Assembly: GCF_003254525.1 (NCBI RefSeq)
Contig: NZ_QFYS01000002.1
Coordinates: 496,001 to 560,000, forward strand
Reading direction: 5' to 3'
DNA length: 64,000 bases
Source of the DNA: Phenylobacterium kunshanense
GTDB lineage: Bacteria; Pseudomonadota; Alphaproteobacteria; Caulobacterales; Caulobacteraceae
Shown one piece after another: positions 7,936 to 17,220 of the stretch. The stretch's first letter is position 1, and each line of letters opens with the position of its first letter. The notes beneath the pieces are model-generated. The model was not told where the DNA came from. It was given only the letters and a program-made list of their open reading frames with translations, and ran no database searches. The position numbers and the translations under genes were made by a program.

Positions 7936-8011
7936 GGCAGGGAACTCCTCACCCGGCAGGCTCGCCGAACATGGTTAACGCTTCCCTCCTTCGGGTCGGC
8001 GGAGGCGGCTG

Positions 8012-8044
8012 AAACGAAAAGGGCGGCCCCTGGGGACCGCCCTT
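8012..8044 (-). terminator. Intrinsic terminator of ctpA
   Basis: On the minus strand, AAGGGCGG-type stem pairing 8019-8028 with 8033-8044 is followed by TTTTCGTTT. It lies just after the ctpA stop (8068) and before the deacetylase gene, so ctpA and the deacetylase are separate transcripts. Confidence 0.8.
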
Positions 8045-8067
8045 CGCATTCGTCAGCCGTGGTCGGC

Positions 8068-9459
8068 CTACTTCTGGGTGACCGGCGGGGGCTTCACCTC
8101 GGCGACCTTGGCCTTGGAGACGATCTCCGCGAGCTTGGCCGTCGGCTTGGGCAGCTTCGGCGTCGCGGCGACGGAGCCGTGGCGCAGCACGTCGACGGCG
8201 CGGGCGACCTGGAAGTCCTTCTTCTCGTCGAAGCCCTCGGGCGGCGCCTCGGCCGGCTCGTGCGCGCCGCGGCGGACCTTGCCCTCGTCGGCGTTCAGCG
8301 CGTTGCGGAACGAGGCCTCCGAGAACTGGTAGCTGCGGTTGGCGATGATCTGGGCTTCCTCGCGGGTGGCGGCCACTTCGAGATCGGGCGTGATCCCGGT
8401 CTTCTGGATGGAGCGACCGGACGGGGTGAAGTAGCGCGCGGTCGTCAGCTTCAGCGCGCCGTCGATGCCGCCCCGCAGGGGGATGACGGTCTGCACCGAG
8501 CCCTTGCCGAAGCTGGTGAGGCCCACGACCTCGGCCCGCTTGCGGTCCTGGAGGGCGCCGGCGACGATCTCGGCCGCCGAGGCCGAGCCCGAGTCGATCA
8601 GCACGACGACCGGCAGGCCGCCGGTGATGTCGCCGGGACGGGCGTTGTAGCGTTCCACATCGCGGGCGTCGCGGCCGCGCTGGCTGACGATCTCGCCGCC
8701 TTCGAGGAACAGGTCCGAGACGCCGACCGCCTGGTCGAGCAGGCCGCCGGGATTGCGGCGGAGGTCGAGGATCACGCCCTTCAGATTGGGGTTCTTGGCC
8801 TTCATGTCGGCGAAGGCGGCCTCGGTCTCGTCGGTGGTCTTCTCGTTGAAGCTGGCGATGCGGATGACCGCGTTGTCGCCTTCCAGGCGCGCCGTCACGT
8901 TGCGCGGCTTGATGACCTCGCGCACCAGCTTGACGTCGAACGGATCCGACTTCTCGCGGGCGATGGTCAGCTGGACCGCCTCACCCGGCCGGCCGCGCAT
9001 CTGCTTCACCGCCTCGGTGACGGTCAGGCCCAGGACGCTCTCGCCGTTCACGGCGGTGATGTAGTCGCCGGCCTTGATGCCGGCCTTGGCGGCGGGCGTG
9101 CCGTCCATCGGCGCGATCACCTTGACCACGCCGTCCTCGCTGGTGACCTCGATGCCGAGGCCGCCGTATTCGCCGCGCGTCTGATCGCGCATGTCGTCGA
9201 AGTCTTCCGGGTCGAGGTAGCCCGAGTGCGGGTCGAGGCTGGTCAGCATGCCGTCGATGGCCGCCTGGATCAGCTTCGTGTCGTCGACGTCGGTGACGTA
9301 CTGGTTCTCGACGGTGTTCAGCACATCCCCGAAGAGGCCGAGCATCCTGTAGGTCTTGGCCCGCGGCTGAGCCGAGGCGAGCGCCTGCTGGCTGACATAG
9401 GCCATGGACCCCGCGCCGAGCACGAACGCCGACGCACCGATCAGGATGTACTTCTTCAT
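8068..9459 (-). CDS. ctpA: Carboxy-terminal processing protease, S41 family
   Basis: 463 residues. A periplasmic serine protease that trims C-termini of envelope proteins. A signal or anchor segment occupies residues 1-30 (KKYILIGASAFVLGAGSMAY). A PDZ domain follows at about 80-170 (YGGLGIEV ... AGIKAGDYI), then the S41 core with the nucleophile S292 in DSGSASAAE and the general-base lysine K319 in SFGKGSVQT. A Pro/Lys-rich tail ends the protein. It is downstream of the EnvC-like gene; bacterial Ctp proteases often regulate peptidoglycan hydrolases, so the pairing makes sense. The start ATG at 9459 gives a proper signal. Confidence 0.94.
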   Translation of the reverse strand: MKKYILIGASAFVLGAGSMAYVSQQALASAQPRAKTYRMLGLFGDVLNTVENQYVTDVDDTKLIQAAIDGMLTSLDPHSGYLDPEDFDDMRDQTRGEYGGLGIEVTSEDGVVKVIAPMDGTPAAKAGIKAGDYITAVNGESVLGLTVTEAVKQMRGRPGEAVQLTIAREKSDPFDVKLVREVIKPRNVTARLEGDNAVIRIASFNEKTTDETEAAFADMKAKNPNLKGVILDLRRNPGGLLDQAVGVSDLFLEGGEIVSQRGRDARDVERYNARPGDITGGLPVVVLIDSGSASAAEIVAGALQDRKRAEVVGLTSFGKGSVQTVIPLRGGIDGALKLTTARYFTPSGRSIQKTGITPDLEVAATREEAQIIANRSYQFSEASFRNALNADEGKVRRGAHEPAEAPPEGFDEKKDFQVARAVDVLRHGSVAATPKLPKPTAKLAEIVSKAKVAEVKPPPVTQK

Positions 9460-9532
9460 AGCCTGCCTCAGTCTCCCTTACGCGACCTTGGAGCCGCTTA
9501 TGGAGCACGCTGGAGACGGTTTTGAGGCCGCT

Positions 9533-10375
9533 TCAGCCCGCTTTCTTGTTCAACCATCGGCTCGGGTCGACGGGTGAACCCTGCTCGCGGACCTCCAGGT
9601 AGAGTTCGGAGGCCCGTTGCCGACCATCGTTAGCCCAACCGACAGGCTGGCCCTCCGTGACGGATTGTCCGACCTGAACCGATGTTCTCTCCAGACCAGC
9701 AAGCACGAGATGATATCCGCCGGCTAGTCTTAATATGATGATGACGTCCCAACCTTTTACGGGGCCCACGTACTGGACGACGCCTGCCCCGGGACTGACG
9801 GCGCGCGCGCCCTTGGCCGCCGCCAGGGTGAGGCCGTTGGAGCGGCCGCCTCCGGCGATCGGATCGCCGAACCGCCGCACGACTTCGCCCGCGGCCGGCA
9901 GGACCAGCCGCGCCGGCGGGGTCAGCGCCACCGGCGCGTCGGGGGGGACCGCCCCCCTCAGCCGCAGGGCGGTCTCCTCAGGGGTCGGGAGGGCGTCGGC
10001 GGCCAGGCTGTCGCGCTCGAACAGGGCCTCGCTCTGGGCGGCGGCGAGGCGACGCTGGCGCATCACCTCGGACGCGCCCTCCGCATAGCCCTGGGCCCGC
10101 GCCTGCAGGTCCGGCGTCAGCGCCTTGACGAGGATGGCCGCCCGGACCGCGTCGCGGGCGTCCTCGGGCGAGACCAGCAGGGCCGGCGGCGGGTCGCGCT
10201 TGAGCTGCTCCAGCACCGACAGCAGGCGCGACAGCCGGTGCATGTTCACCCCCTGCTCGACGGTGAGCTCGGTCTCCGCGGCGTTGAGGCGCGCCAGCCG
10301 GTCGGTGGTGGTGGCCATGGCGGCCGCGCCGGCGAGGCCCGCCGCCAGGAGTCCGAGGGTGAGAATCCGCTGCAT
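9533..10375 (-). CDS. EnvC-like murein hydrolase activator with degenerate LytM (M23) domain
   Basis: 280 residues from the ATG at 10375; the longer in-frame reading upstream belongs to the antisense of rlmH. A signal peptide (MQRILTLGLLAAGLAGAAAMA) is followed by a coiled-coil-prone region to about 130 (RLSRLLSVLEQLKRD), then an M23/LytM domain from about 185. The zinc ligands are missing: the HxGxD site reads RSNGLTL and the HxH site reads ELYLEVR. Such degenerate LytM factors (E. coli EnvC, Caulobacter LdpF) do not cut peptidoglycan but activate amidases at the septum. The start overlaps the rlmH stop by one base. This looks like the LdpF-type protein of the cell. Confidence 0.82.
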   Translation of the reverse strand: MQRILTLGLLAAGLAGAAAMATTTDRLARLNAAETELTVEQGVNMHRLSRLLSVLEQLKRDPPPALLVSPEDARDAVRAAILVKALTPDLQARAQGYAEGASEVMRQRRLAAAQSEALFERDSLAADALPTPEETALRLRGAVPPDAPVALTPPARLVLPAAGEVVRRFGDPIAGGGRSNGLTLAAAKGARAVSPGAGVVQYVGPVKGWDVIIILRLAGGYHLVLAGLERTSVQVGQSVTEGQPVGWANDGRQRASELYLEVREQGSPVDPSRWLNKKAG

Positions 10376-10839
10376 CAGTCCCGATGATACGGTGATCCGG
10401 CCAGGATGGAGACAGCCCGCCAGACCTGTTCGCACAGCATCGCCCGCGCCAGGGCGTGCGGCCAGGTCTGGGGACCGAAGGCCAGCGTGCCCTGGACGGA
10501 CTTCACAAGGTCGGGATCGAGCCCGTCGGCGCCGCCGATCAGGAACACGAGGCGCCGGACGCCGCGATCCCGCAGGACGGCGATCTCCTCGGCGAAGGCG
10601 CGGCTGGCGCGGGCCTTGCCGCGTTCGTCGCAGGCGATGACGTGGCTGTCGGCCAGGTGCGGGCGCAGGGCCTCGGCCTCGGCGGCCTTGCCGGGCTTGC
10701 GCGCCTCGACCTCGATCACCTCCACGGGACCGAGACCCAGGGCGCGGCCGGCCGCGGTGGCGCGCTCGACGTAGAGCTTCACGAGCTCGGTCTCGGGCGA
10801 GCGGGCCAGGCGGCCGATGGCGACGATGGCGATCTTCAC
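10375..10839 (-). CDS. rlmH: 23S rRNA pseudouridine-1915 N3-methyltransferase
   Basis: 154 residues, the standard RlmH length. A SPOUT-class methyltransferase that modifies pseudouridine 1915 in helix 69 of 23S rRNA on the assembled 70S ribosome. The trefoil-knot SAM region is visible as VFLIGGADGLDPDLV near residues 98-112, and the C-terminal segment ARAMLCEQVWRAVSILAGSPYHRD is highly conserved in the family, including the final HR. It starts just inside the 3' side of asd and overlaps the EnvC-like gene by one base. In many alphaproteobacteria rsfS precedes rlmH; here asd takes that place. Confidence 0.95.
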   Translation of the reverse strand: MKIAIVAIGRLARSPETELVKLYVERATAAGRALGLGPVEVIEVEARKPGKAAEAEALRPHLADSHVIACDERGKARASRAFAEEIAVLRDRGVRRLVFLIGGADGLDPDLVKSVQGTLAFGPQTWPHALARAMLCEQVWRAVSILAGSPYHRD

Positions 10840-10871
10840 GACCCCGCCGCCATAGCACGATCCCCGCCGGG

Positions 10872-11924
10872 CTACGCCACCGCCGCCGTCGCCTGGGCGA
10901 AGAGGCGTTCGGCGATCTGGACGGCGTTGAGCGCCGCGCCCTTCAGGAGCTGGTCGCCGGCCACGAACAGGGCGAGCGAACGGCCCGAGGGGTCGGACAG
11001 ATCCTGGCGGATGCGCCCCACCAGCACGTCGCCCTGGCCCTGCGCCTCCGAGGGCATGGGGAAGTGGTTGGCGGCGCGGTCGTCGACGATCCGTACGCCG
11101 GGCGCCTTGGCCAGCACGGCGCGGGCCTCATCCGGCGAAACGGGCCGGTCGAACTCCAGGGTCATGGCGATGGCGTGGGCGCGCAGGACCGGCACGCGGA
11201 TGCAGGTGACGCCCACCGGCAGCTCCGGGCGGTCCAGGATGCGGCGGCACTCGGCGATCACCTTTTCCTCCTCGCCGTTGTAGCCGGTCTCCAGGTCGAC
11301 CTCGGCGTTGTGGCTGAAGAGGTTGAAGGCGTAGGGGTGCGGCAGGACGCGGGGCTCGTACGACGCATCACGGAGCGCGGCCTCGGTGGAGGCGCGCAGC
11401 TCCTCCATGGCCGCGGCGCCGGCGCCGGAAGCGGCCTGGTAGGTGGCCATCTGTACGCGCTTCAGGCCGAACGCCTGGGCGAGCGGGGCGATCGGCACGG
11501 CGGCGATGATGGCGACGCAGTTGGGGTTGGCGACCACGCCGCGATGAGCCGCGAGGCTGTCCGCGTTCACCTCGGGCACCACCAGCGGGCAGGCCGGGTC
11601 CATGCGGAAGGCCGAGGAGTTGTCGACCACCACCGCGCCGGCGGCGACCGCCTTCGGGGCATAGGCCTTGGACGTGCCGCTGCCGGCCGAGAAGAAGGCC
11701 AGGTCCACCTCGTCGAAGCTGGCGTCGTCCAGGGCGTCGACGGTCAGCGGCTGGCCGCGGAAGCTCATCTGCTTGCCGGCCGACCGGGGCGAGGCCAGGA
11801 GCTTCAGGCGGGAGAGCGGGAAGTTCCGCTCCTCCAGGCAGCGGATCAGCTCGACGCCCACGGCGCCGGTGGCGCCGACGATGGCGACGTTGGGATGGGC
11901 TCGGCGGAAGCTCTGGAAGGTCAT
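10872..11924 (-). CDS. asd: Aspartate-semialdehyde dehydrogenase
   Basis: 350 residues. It reduces aspartyl phosphate to aspartate semialdehyde, the branch point to lysine/diaminopimelate, threonine and methionine. The NADP loop is VAIVGATGAVG at about 13-23, the catalytic cysteine sits in VVANPNCVAI near residue 135, and VPVLRAHA contains the substrate-binding region with the catalytic His. N-terminal extension MTFQSFRRAHPN is short. It belongs to the bacterial proteobacterial class with the NPNC site. The 237-base upstream gap on the minus strand is GC-rich with a CCCCGC/GCGGGG inverted repeat near 11980-12000 but no recognisable leader peptide. Confidence 0.95.
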   Translation of the reverse strand: MTFQSFRRAHPNVAIVGATGAVGVELIRCLEERNFPLSRLKLLASPRSAGKQMSFRGQPLTVDALDDASFDEVDLAFFSAGSGTSKAYAPKAVAAGAVVVDNSSAFRMDPACPLVVPEVNADSLAAHRGVVANPNCVAIIAAVPIAPLAQAFGLKRVQMATYQAASGAGAAAMEELRASTEAALRDASYEPRVLPHPYAFNLFSHNAEVDLETGYNGEEEKVIAECRRILDRPELPVGVTCIRVPVLRAHAIAMTLEFDRPVSPDEARAVLAKAPGVRIVDDRAANHFPMPSEAQGQGDVLVGRIRQDLSDPSGRSLALFVAGDQLLKGAALNAVQIAERLFAQATAAVA

Positions 11925-12161
11925 GGTGCGTCTCCTGGTTCAGGCGGAGGCGCGGGGATGCCGGGTCGGATGACGGGGCCCCGCGCGTCGGCGGGGCTCT
12001 CGGGGTGTGCGGCTGTCGGCTCTTAGACCATGCACGCACCCGTCGACGCCCCGCCGCGGCGGGTCGTTTTCAGGGTGGTCATAATAATGGTCATGACAGC
12101 GGTCATCGCCACGCCCTCTAGCGGCCGGGAGCGCGGCTGTAAAGCGTGACGCCGCGTCGCG

Positions 12162-13409
12162 TCACGCCCGGGCGGGCTCGGCCTCCGGCTGTTCGATCTG
12201 ACCTTCCCACTTGGCGACCACGGCCGAGGCGACCGAGTTGCCGACCACGTTGGTCGCCGAGCGGCCCATGTCGAGCAGGTGGTCGACGGCGAGGATCAGG
12301 GCGATGCCCGCCTCGGGGAGCTGGAAGTAGGTGAGGGTCGCGGCGATCACCACGAGCGAGGCGCGCGGCACGCCGGCCATGCCCTTCGACGTGACCATCA
12401 AGAGGCCCAGCATGGTGATCTGCTGGGCGATGGTCAGCTCGATCCCATAGACCTGCGCGATGAACAGGGTCGCGAAGGTGCAGTACATCATCGAGCCGTC
12501 GAGGTTGAACGAGTAGCCCAGCGGCAGGACGAAGCTGGCCACCTTGCGGCTGACGCCCCACTTCTGGAGTTCCTCGAGCGTGCGCGGGTAGGCGGCCTCG
12601 GACGAGGCGGTGGAGAAGGCCAGCAGGGTCGGCGAGCGGATCTGGGCGATCAGCTTGAGCATGCGGGGTCCGACGATGAGCACGCCGGCCAGGATCAGCA
12701 TCGCCCACAGGATGCCGAGCGACAGGTAGAAGCCGCCGACGAACTTGGCGTAGGTGAAGATCACGCCGACGCCCTTGGTGGCGATGCTGGCCGCCAGGGC
12801 CGCGAAGATCGCCAGGGGCGCGGTCTTCATCACATAGCCGGTGACCTTCAGCATGATCTGGGCGATCTGCTCGACCACGGCCAGCACCTGCGGGGCGCGG
12901 TCGTCGACGGCCGAGACCGCCACGCCGACGAACACCGAGAACACCACGATCTGCAGGATCTCGTTCTTCGCCATGGCGTCGACGATCGAGCTCGGCACCA
13001 GGTGGGTGACGAACTCCTTCAGCGTGAACTTGGACATGTCGACCGTGGTCGCGGCGGCGCCGGCCTCCGAGGCGAACGACACCCCCGCGCCGGGCTGGAG
13101 GATGTGGACCATGATCAGGCCCAGCGTCAGGGAGAAGATCGAGGCGACGATGAACCAGCCCATGGTCTTCACGCCGACGCGGCCGACCTCCGAGGCGTCA
13201 CCCATGTGCGCGATGCCGACCACGAGGGTGGAGAAGACCAGCGGGGCGATGATCATCTTGATCAGCCGAAGGAAGATGTCGGTGATGATCGAGAGGTTGG
13301 CGGCCCAGTTCGCCGCCTCCGCCGCCGGCAGGCTGACGTTGATCCCCCAGCCCACGGCGACGCCGAGGATCATCGAGCCCACGATGAGGGCGGTGAAGAG
13401 ACGGTTCAT
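12162..13409 (-). CDS. Dicarboxylate/amino acid:cation symporter (DAACS family)
   Basis: 415 residues from the ATG at 13409, which gives the typical MNRLFTALIVGSMILG opening; a 24-residue longer start is possible. About eight membrane helices plus two re-entrant loops are expected. The serine-rich re-entrant motif is FSTASSEAAYP and the ligand-binding NxDGT motif is present as FNLDGSMMY. The family imports C4-dicarboxylates, glutamate or aspartate with Na+ or H+. The variant NLDGS and the motif AKNEILQIVVFSVFVGVA are family-typical, but substrate cannot be assigned. It is divergent from amn, 102 bases apart. Confidence 0.88.
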   Translation of the reverse strand: MNRLFTALIVGSMILGVAVGWGINVSLPAAEAANWAANLSIITDIFLRLIKMIIAPLVFSTLVVGIAHMGDASEVGRVGVKTMGWFIVASIFSLTLGLIMVHILQPGAGVSFASEAGAAATTVDMSKFTLKEFVTHLVPSSIVDAMAKNEILQIVVFSVFVGVAVSAVDDRAPQVLAVVEQIAQIMLKVTGYVMKTAPLAIFAALAASIATKGVGVIFTYAKFVGGFYLSLGILWAMLILAGVLIVGPRMLKLIAQIRSPTLLAFSTASSEAAYPRTLEELQKWGVSRKVASFVLPLGYSFNLDGSMMYCTFATLFIAQVYGIELTIAQQITMLGLLMVTSKGMAGVPRASLVVIAATLTYFQLPEAGIALILAVDHLLDMGRSATNVVGNSVASAVVAKWEGQIEQPEAEPARA

Positions 13410-13511
13410 GCAGACCCCGGCCGAAAATTGGAGCGTCTTTGTCGCTAAACTGCGTCGGAACGTAAACGGCGGATTCGCCAACCGTCACACACGGCGGCTA
13501 TAAGGCGCCCG

Positions 13512-14957
13512 ATGAAGAAGCAAGAAGCAGCCGGCATCGTCGATCGGCTGGAGACTGAATACCGCAAGAGCGTCGACAGTCTCCGAACCTCCCTCAAGAC
13601 CTTCCTGTCGGGCGGACCGCCGCCCGAACCCGCGGTCCGCCAGAGCGGCGCGTTCGTCTATCCCGAACTCAGGCTGACCTGGCCGCACGGCCTGGCCTAT
13701 CCCCGCACCAGCCGGGCCTATGCGCGCATCCCCGCCCCCGGCGCCTATGCGGTCACCGTCACGCGGCCCGACCTGTTCCGCGACTACCTCGTCGAGCAGC
13801 TCTCGCTGCTGCAGGAGGATTTCGACATCGAGCTCTCGGTGGGACGATCCCGCCAGGAGATCCCGTTTCCCTATGTGCTCGATCCGGCGGACCTCGCCAT
13901 GGCCGACATCTCGTCGGTGGAGATCGCGCGGCACTTCCCGACCACCGAGCTGGCCTATATCGGCGACGAGGTGGCCGACGGGTCGTGGATGGCCGAGGCG
14001 GACGAGCCGCGCCCCCTGGCCCTGTTCGACGGCCTCAGGACCGATTTCTCGCTGGCGCGGCTGTCGCACTACAGCGGCACGCCCGCCGAGCACACCCAGC
14101 AGTACATCCTGTTCACCAACTACCACCGCTACGTGGACGAGTTCGTGGCCTGGGGCTGCCGGCAGCTCAAGGCGGGCGGGCCCTACACGGCGCTGTCGGC
14201 GGCCGGCCATGTGCTGGTGACGGCCGACACGCCCAATCCCGAGGCGGCCGTGGCCGCGGGCGCGTGGCGCAAGCACCAGATGCCGGCCTACCACCTGATG
14301 GCGCCGGGCCGGGCCGGCATCACGCTCGTCAACATCGGCGTCGGCCCGTCGAACGCCAAGACGGTGTGCGACCACCTCGCCGTGCTGCGCCCGCAGGCCT
14401 GGCTGATGATCGGCCACTGCGGCGGGCTGCGCGGCAGCCAGAAGATCGGCGACTACGTCCTGGCCCACGGCTACCTGCGCGACGACCACGTGCTGGACAA
14501 GGTGCTGCCGCCGGAGATCCCGATCCCGGCCCTGGCCGAAATCCAGCTCGCCCTCAACGGCGCGGCCGAGAAGGTGACCGGCGAGACCGGAGAGGTCCTG
14601 AAGCGCCGCCTGCGGACCGGCACGGTGGTCTCCACCGACGACCGGAACTGGGAGCTGAAGTATTCCTCCAGCGCCCTGCGCTTCAACCAGAGCCGGGCGG
14701 TGGCGATCGACATGGAGAGCGCCACCATCGCGGCCCAGGGCTACCGCTTCCGGGTGCCCTACGGGACGCTGCTCTGCGTGTCCGACAAGCCGCTGCACGG
14801 CGAGATCAAGCTGCCGGGCCAGGCCAACGCCTTCTACGACCGCGCGATCGGCCAGCACCTGCAGATCGGCCTCGCGGCCATCGACCTGCTGCGCGAGGAA
14901 GGCGCCCGCCTCCACTCGCGCAAGCTGCGCAGCTTCGACGAGCCGCCGTTCCGCTGA
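13512..14957 (+). CDS. amn: AMP nucleosidase
   Basis: 481 residues, close to the 484 of E. coli Amn. It hydrolyses AMP to adenine and ribose 5-phosphate and helps balance adenylate pools. The N-terminal Amn-specific domain covers roughly 1-180 (VDRLETEYRKSVDSLR; HYSGTPAEHTQQYILFTNYHRY). The C-terminal phosphorylase-like domain carries MIGHCGGLRGSQKIGDYVLAHGY and the VAIDMESATIAAQGYRFRVP segment that contacts ribose. The ATG at 13512 follows a short divergent region shared with the symporter. It is convergent with the M24 peptidase gene with three bases between them. Confidence 0.95.
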   Translation: MKKQEAAGIVDRLETEYRKSVDSLRTSLKTFLSGGPPPEPAVRQSGAFVYPELRLTWPHGLAYPRTSRAYARIPAPGAYAVTVTRPDLFRDYLVEQLSLLQEDFDIELSVGRSRQEIPFPYVLDPADLAMADISSVEIARHFPTTELAYIGDEVADGSWMAEADEPRPLALFDGLRTDFSLARLSHYSGTPAEHTQQYILFTNYHRYVDEFVAWGCRQLKAGGPYTALSAAGHVLVTADTPNPEAAVAAGAWRKHQMPAYHLMAPGRAGITLVNIGVGPSNAKTVCDHLAVLRPQAWLMIGHCGGLRGSQKIGDYVLAHGYLRDDHVLDKVLPPEIPIPALAEIQLALNGAAEKVTGETGEVLKRRLRTGTVVSTDDRNWELKYSSSALRFNQSRAVAIDMESATIAAQGYRFRVPYGTLLCVSDKPLHGEIKLPGQANAFYDRAIGQHLQIGLAAIDLLREEGARLHSRKLRSFDEPPFR

Positions 14958-14960
14958 CGG

Positions 14961-16310
14961 CTACCTGATCAGCGTGAGTTCGGTCTGGCGGCCGTCGAGG
15001 TAGCGGACCTCCTTGCCGTCGAAATAGGCGTCCTCCTCGGTGCGGAAGGCGACCTTCTGGCCGTCCCACTCGGGCACGGCGTGGGTCGCGGTCAGCTCTA
15101 TGGACCAGACGGTGTGGGCGAACACCTTGGCCGCGCCGCGCTCGTCGCCGTTCTGGTTGTCCCAGAAGCCGATGGCGGGCCCGGCGCCGTGACCGTGATA
15201 GCCCAGCGGGTGGGAGTAGATCGACGGGTCGAGCCCCTGGGCGATGGCCTTGGCGCGCGCGGCGGCGAGGATGTCGTTGCCGCTGAGCCCGACCTTGAAC
15301 GAGGCGGTCACGGCGTCCTGCACCCGGTTGGCGGCGGCGAGGCCGGCGCGCAGCCCGGCCGGGGCCTCGGTCTCTCCATCCTTCAGGACATAGGCGAGGT
15401 GCTGGGTGTCGGTGTTGAGCCGCAGGTAGGTGACCCCGAAATCGGTCCAGACGAGGTCGCCCTTCTGGATGACCGTGTCGCCGTCGAGCATGCCCTTCGC
15501 CCCCTGGCGCTGCACGCCGACCGACGGGTGGAACCAGGTGGCGACGCCCAGGCGGGACAGCCGCTCGCGCAAGTACCAGGCGACATCGTCGGTGGTCGTC
15601 ACGCCCGGCTTGATCACCTGGCCCGACAGCCCCTCGGCGAGGACGGCGTGGGCCAGACGGACGACGCCCGGGTAGAGCTTCATCTCGGCCGGGATGCGCG
15701 ATTCCAGCCAGCCGACGCTGAGCCGCTCGCCGGAAACGATCCGGTCGCGGTAGGGGGCCGGGAGCGCGGCCATGAGGCCGTCGCGCTGGCTCACGGTCAG
15801 GCCGTCGCCGAAGGCGGTGAGGGCCGAGACGTTCAGGGCGATCTTCTTCGGGTTCTTCGCGGCGATCAGATCCCCCAGGGCCTTCCACTGGTCGGGCTGC
15901 TGCTCCGGCTTCCAGGCGCCCTCGAACATGCCGGGCAGGCCATAGCGGCTGACGGTGAGGCGCTCGACCGGCCGGCCCTCGCCGGGATCGAAGAAGACCA
16001 GGATGGTCCGGCGGCGGGCGCGCAGGCTCTTCGCGTCCAGCATGGTCGCGAGGACCGGGTCCTCCAGATACTCGCGGGCGACCAGCACCCACATGTCGAT
16101 CCCCTCCTCGCGCATCAGGCGCGGGACGACGGTCTGGAGGCGCTCGGTGAGGAGGGCGTCCTCGACGGCGGCGCGGTCGCGAAGGGTGAGGAGCGGCGGC
16201 AGGGCGGGGTGCGCCGCCTCAACCTGCGACATGGGGATCGCGGGCGGCTCGGCCGCAAGGGACGGCGTGGCGAGGAGGGCGAGGGCGGCGGCCCAGCGGC
16301 TGATGGTCAT
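14961..16310 (-). CDS. Secreted M24 family metallopeptidase (Xaa-Pro aminopeptidase-like)
   Basis: 449 residues from the ATG at 16310, which opens a signal peptide (MTISRWAAALALLATPSLAA). The same frame stays open far upstream, but only as antisense of the phosphatase and aminotransferase genes. The pita-bread fold is supported by the five metal ligands in order: Asp in LVWTDFGV, Asp in NTDTQHLAY, His in GYHGHGAGP, Glu in WSIELTATH and Glu in FRTEEDAYF. The N-terminal creatinase-like domain spans about 50-200. The natural substrate is probably proline-containing peptides in the periplasm. Convergent to amn. Confidence 0.9.
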   Translation of the reverse strand: MTISRWAAALALLATPSLAAEPPAIPMSQVEAAHPALPPLLTLRDRAAVEDALLTERLQTVVPRLMREEGIDMWVLVAREYLEDPVLATMLDAKSLRARRRTILVFFDPGEGRPVERLTVSRYGLPGMFEGAWKPEQQPDQWKALGDLIAAKNPKKIALNVSALTAFGDGLTVSQRDGLMAALPAPYRDRIVSGERLSVGWLESRIPAEMKLYPGVVRLAHAVLAEGLSGQVIKPGVTTTDDVAWYLRERLSRLGVATWFHPSVGVQRQGAKGMLDGDTVIQKGDLVWTDFGVTYLRLNTDTQHLAYVLKDGETEAPAGLRAGLAAANRVQDAVTASFKVGLSGNDILAAARAKAIAQGLDPSIYSHPLGYHGHGAGPAIGFWDNQNGDERGAAKVFAHTVWSIELTATHAVPEWDGQKVAFRTEEDAYFDGKEVRYLDGRQTELTLIR

Positions 16311-16430
16311 GACGGTCCTCACGGATGGCGGAGCAGTCCTGCCCGCGTTCCCGCGCCGCGTGAAGCCGTCGCCGGCGGATGACGCCGCGGCGCCTCGAAA
16401 CTTGCACGGAGAACGATTAGAAGACGCGGC

Positions 16431-17204
16431 ATGACGCGCCGCATCGCCTTCGAAGGCATCGACAACTTCCGGGACTTCGGTGACTACGACGCCCGGGGGC
16501 GGCGGCTGAAGCGCGGCCTGCTCTACCGGTCGGCCCACCACGGCAAGGCGACCGACGAGGACCTGCGCAAGCTGGCCGAACTGGGCCTCGCGGTGGTCGT
16601 GGACCTGCGCCGGACCAACGAGCGGGAGCGGGAGCCCAACCGCCGCTGGGCCGGCCACGCCGCCCAGGTGATCGAGAACGACATCGGCCAGGACACCGCC
16701 GACGAGTGGGCGACGTTCATCCAGACCTCGGACCTGACCCCCCAGTCGTTCCGGGCCTACATGCTGGACTACTACGACAAGCTGCCGTTCCAGCGCCGGC
16801 ACATCGATCTCTATCGGCGCTACTTCCAGGCCCTGGCCCAGACGGAAGGTCCGGTGCTGGTGCACTGCGCGGCCGGCAAGGACCGGACCGGCATCCTCTG
16901 CGCCCTGACCCACCACGTGGCCGGCGTGCACGACGACGATATCGTGGCCGACTACCTGCTGACCAACGACGAGGAGCGGCTGCAGAAGCGCCTGCCCACG
17001 ATCCGCGAGGTCGTGCGCGAGCAGACCGGCCGCGAGGCCTCGGACGAGGCGCTGATGACCGCGATGCGGGTCGAGGCCGAATACATGGCCAAGGCCTTCG
17101 AAGTGATCCTCGCGGCCCACGGCTCGCTCGACGGCTACCTCGACGAGGTGCTGGGCCTCGACGACCACGTGCGGGGCCGCATCCACGACCGCCTGCTGGG
17201 CTGA
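16431..17204 (+). CDS. Tyrosine-protein phosphatase
   Basis: 257 residues. A dual-specificity-type phosphatase of the Y_phosphatase3 group (IphP/lipid-phosphatase-like). The P-loop is H145-C146-A-A-G-K-D-R152, matching HCxxGKDRTG; C146 is the nucleophile. The opening motif IDNFRDFGDYDARGRRLKRGLLYRSAH is the usual start of this family, and DLRRTNEREREP supplies the general-acid loop region. No signal peptide, so cytoplasmic. Upstream by 120 bases is the divergent M24 gene; downstream by 16 bases is the class V aminotransferase. Substrates may be phosphotyrosine proteins or phosphoinositides; not decidable here. Confidence 0.9.
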   Translation: MTRRIAFEGIDNFRDFGDYDARGRRLKRGLLYRSAHHGKATDEDLRKLAELGLAVVVDLRRTNEREREPNRRWAGHAAQVIENDIGQDTADEWATFIQTSDLTPQSFRAYMLDYYDKLPFQRRHIDLYRRYFQALAQTEGPVLVHCAAGKDRTGILCALTHHVAGVHDDDIVADYLLTNDEERLQKRLPTIREVVREQTGREASDEALMTAMRVEAEYMAKAFEVILAAHGSLDGYLDEVLGLDDHVRGRIHDRLLG

Positions 17205-17220
17205 CGCCACCGGAGACATC

